Origin: Enoplolaimus lenunculus
Taxonomy: Eukaryota > Nematoda > Enoplea > Enoplida > Thoracostomopsidae
Direction: 5' to 3'
Assembly (NCBI GenBank): GCA_030248215.1
Contig: JASANG010002951.1
Location: 62,001-126,000 of the forward strand
Length of the DNA: 64,000 nt
Positions 63,648 through 64,000 of this stretch are shown here, piece by piece (position 1 is the stretch's first letter; the number at the start of each line of letters is the position of its first letter). Both the position numbers and the translations under genes were made by a program. The notes beneath the pieces were generated by a model. The model did not search any database. It saw only the letters and a list, made by a program, of their open reading frames with translations, and was not told the origin of the DNA.

Positions 63648-63930
63648 GGCTCATGTAAAGATCGCGGGCGGAACGTTTTTCTGTGGGACTAGAAAAGAGT
63701 AAGCTTAAGCTTTAGACTAATTTTCTTGCTTGGCTTCGACTTAGGCTTAGCAATATGCTCATTATTACGCTTAGGCTTAGGCTTAGGCTTAGGAATATGC
63801 TCTTTATTACGCTTAGCTTTGGTTAGGCTTCGGAATATGCTTATTATTAGGCTTAGGCTTATGCTTAGGCTTAGGCTTAGGCTTAGGAATATGTTTATAA
63901 TACTGTTCTGCCCCTGTTCTTTCATTGGCC
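63648..63930. mobile_element. Family D hAT-like MITE with TTAGGC-type array
   Basis: GGCTCATGTAAAGATCGCGG to CTGTTCTTTCATTGGCC. Flanks AAAATTTT and AAAAGTTT match at 7 of 8. The core is runs of GCTTAGGCTTAGG. Confidence 0.85.
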
Positions 63931-64000
63931 AAAAGTTTTAACCCTGTCTGCAATGTGGAGCTTGCGACGTGGGCCCATCTTGATTTATTTTACCACTGTT

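Overview
This is animal nuclear DNA: AT-rich, intron-rich, and carrying the 3' parts of two conserved metazoan genes, both on the minus strand. From 63.5 kb down to 18.7 kb runs most of a PIEZO mechanosensitive channel gene. I can place 39 coding exons and about 2,478 codons; the N-terminal exons lie beyond 64 kb. From 14.3 kb down to 8.06 kb lies an ICA1 (ICA69, islet cell autoantigen 1) gene with 13 coding exons, about 640 codons; only the first few residues are unplaced. I assigned exons by recognising conserved protein segments from memory, by GT/AG borders, and by checking that reading phase carries across each junction. Only one PIEZO junction (E26 to E27) fails that check.

The organism is an invertebrate. 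A tunicate or other invertebrate deuterostome is my best guess, from the moderate divergence from human PIEZO1, the strong ICA1 similarity, the short TTTTAG/TTTCAG acceptors and the AT-rich, MITE-laden introns. This is inference and could be wrong.

Layout: 1-8058 is gene-free and made of nested short transposons and decayed repeats. 8059-14267 is ICA1. 14268-18720 is intergenic with repeats and probably holds the missing first ICA1 exon. 18721-63526 is PIEZO, with introns of about 0.3-3 kb packed with at least a dozen families of short terminal-inverted-repeat elements (MITEs), tandem arrays and tRNA-like repeats. 63527-64000 is PIEZO intron with one more MITE. Target-site duplications let me assign several families: 8-bp duplications (hAT-like), TAA (PIF/Harbinger-like) and TA (Tc1/mariner-like).

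The most notable points are: (1) a cytoplasmic loop of about 845 residues in PIEZO between the beam helix and the next helical unit, far longer than in human PIEZO1, including one 1,317-bp exon of degenerate Pro-Glu-Val repeats; (2) alanine in place of the neck glutamate near the PIEZO C-terminus; (3) TTAGGC-type hexamer arrays carried inside two hAT-like MITE families; (4) a MITE whose target duplication lies within a PIEZO splice donor region; (5) a duplicated splice acceptor and an apparent recursive-splice site in PIEZO. The two genes need not work together: PIEZO is a plasma-membrane force-gated channel, and ICA1 is a BAR-domain protein of Golgi and secretory vesicles.
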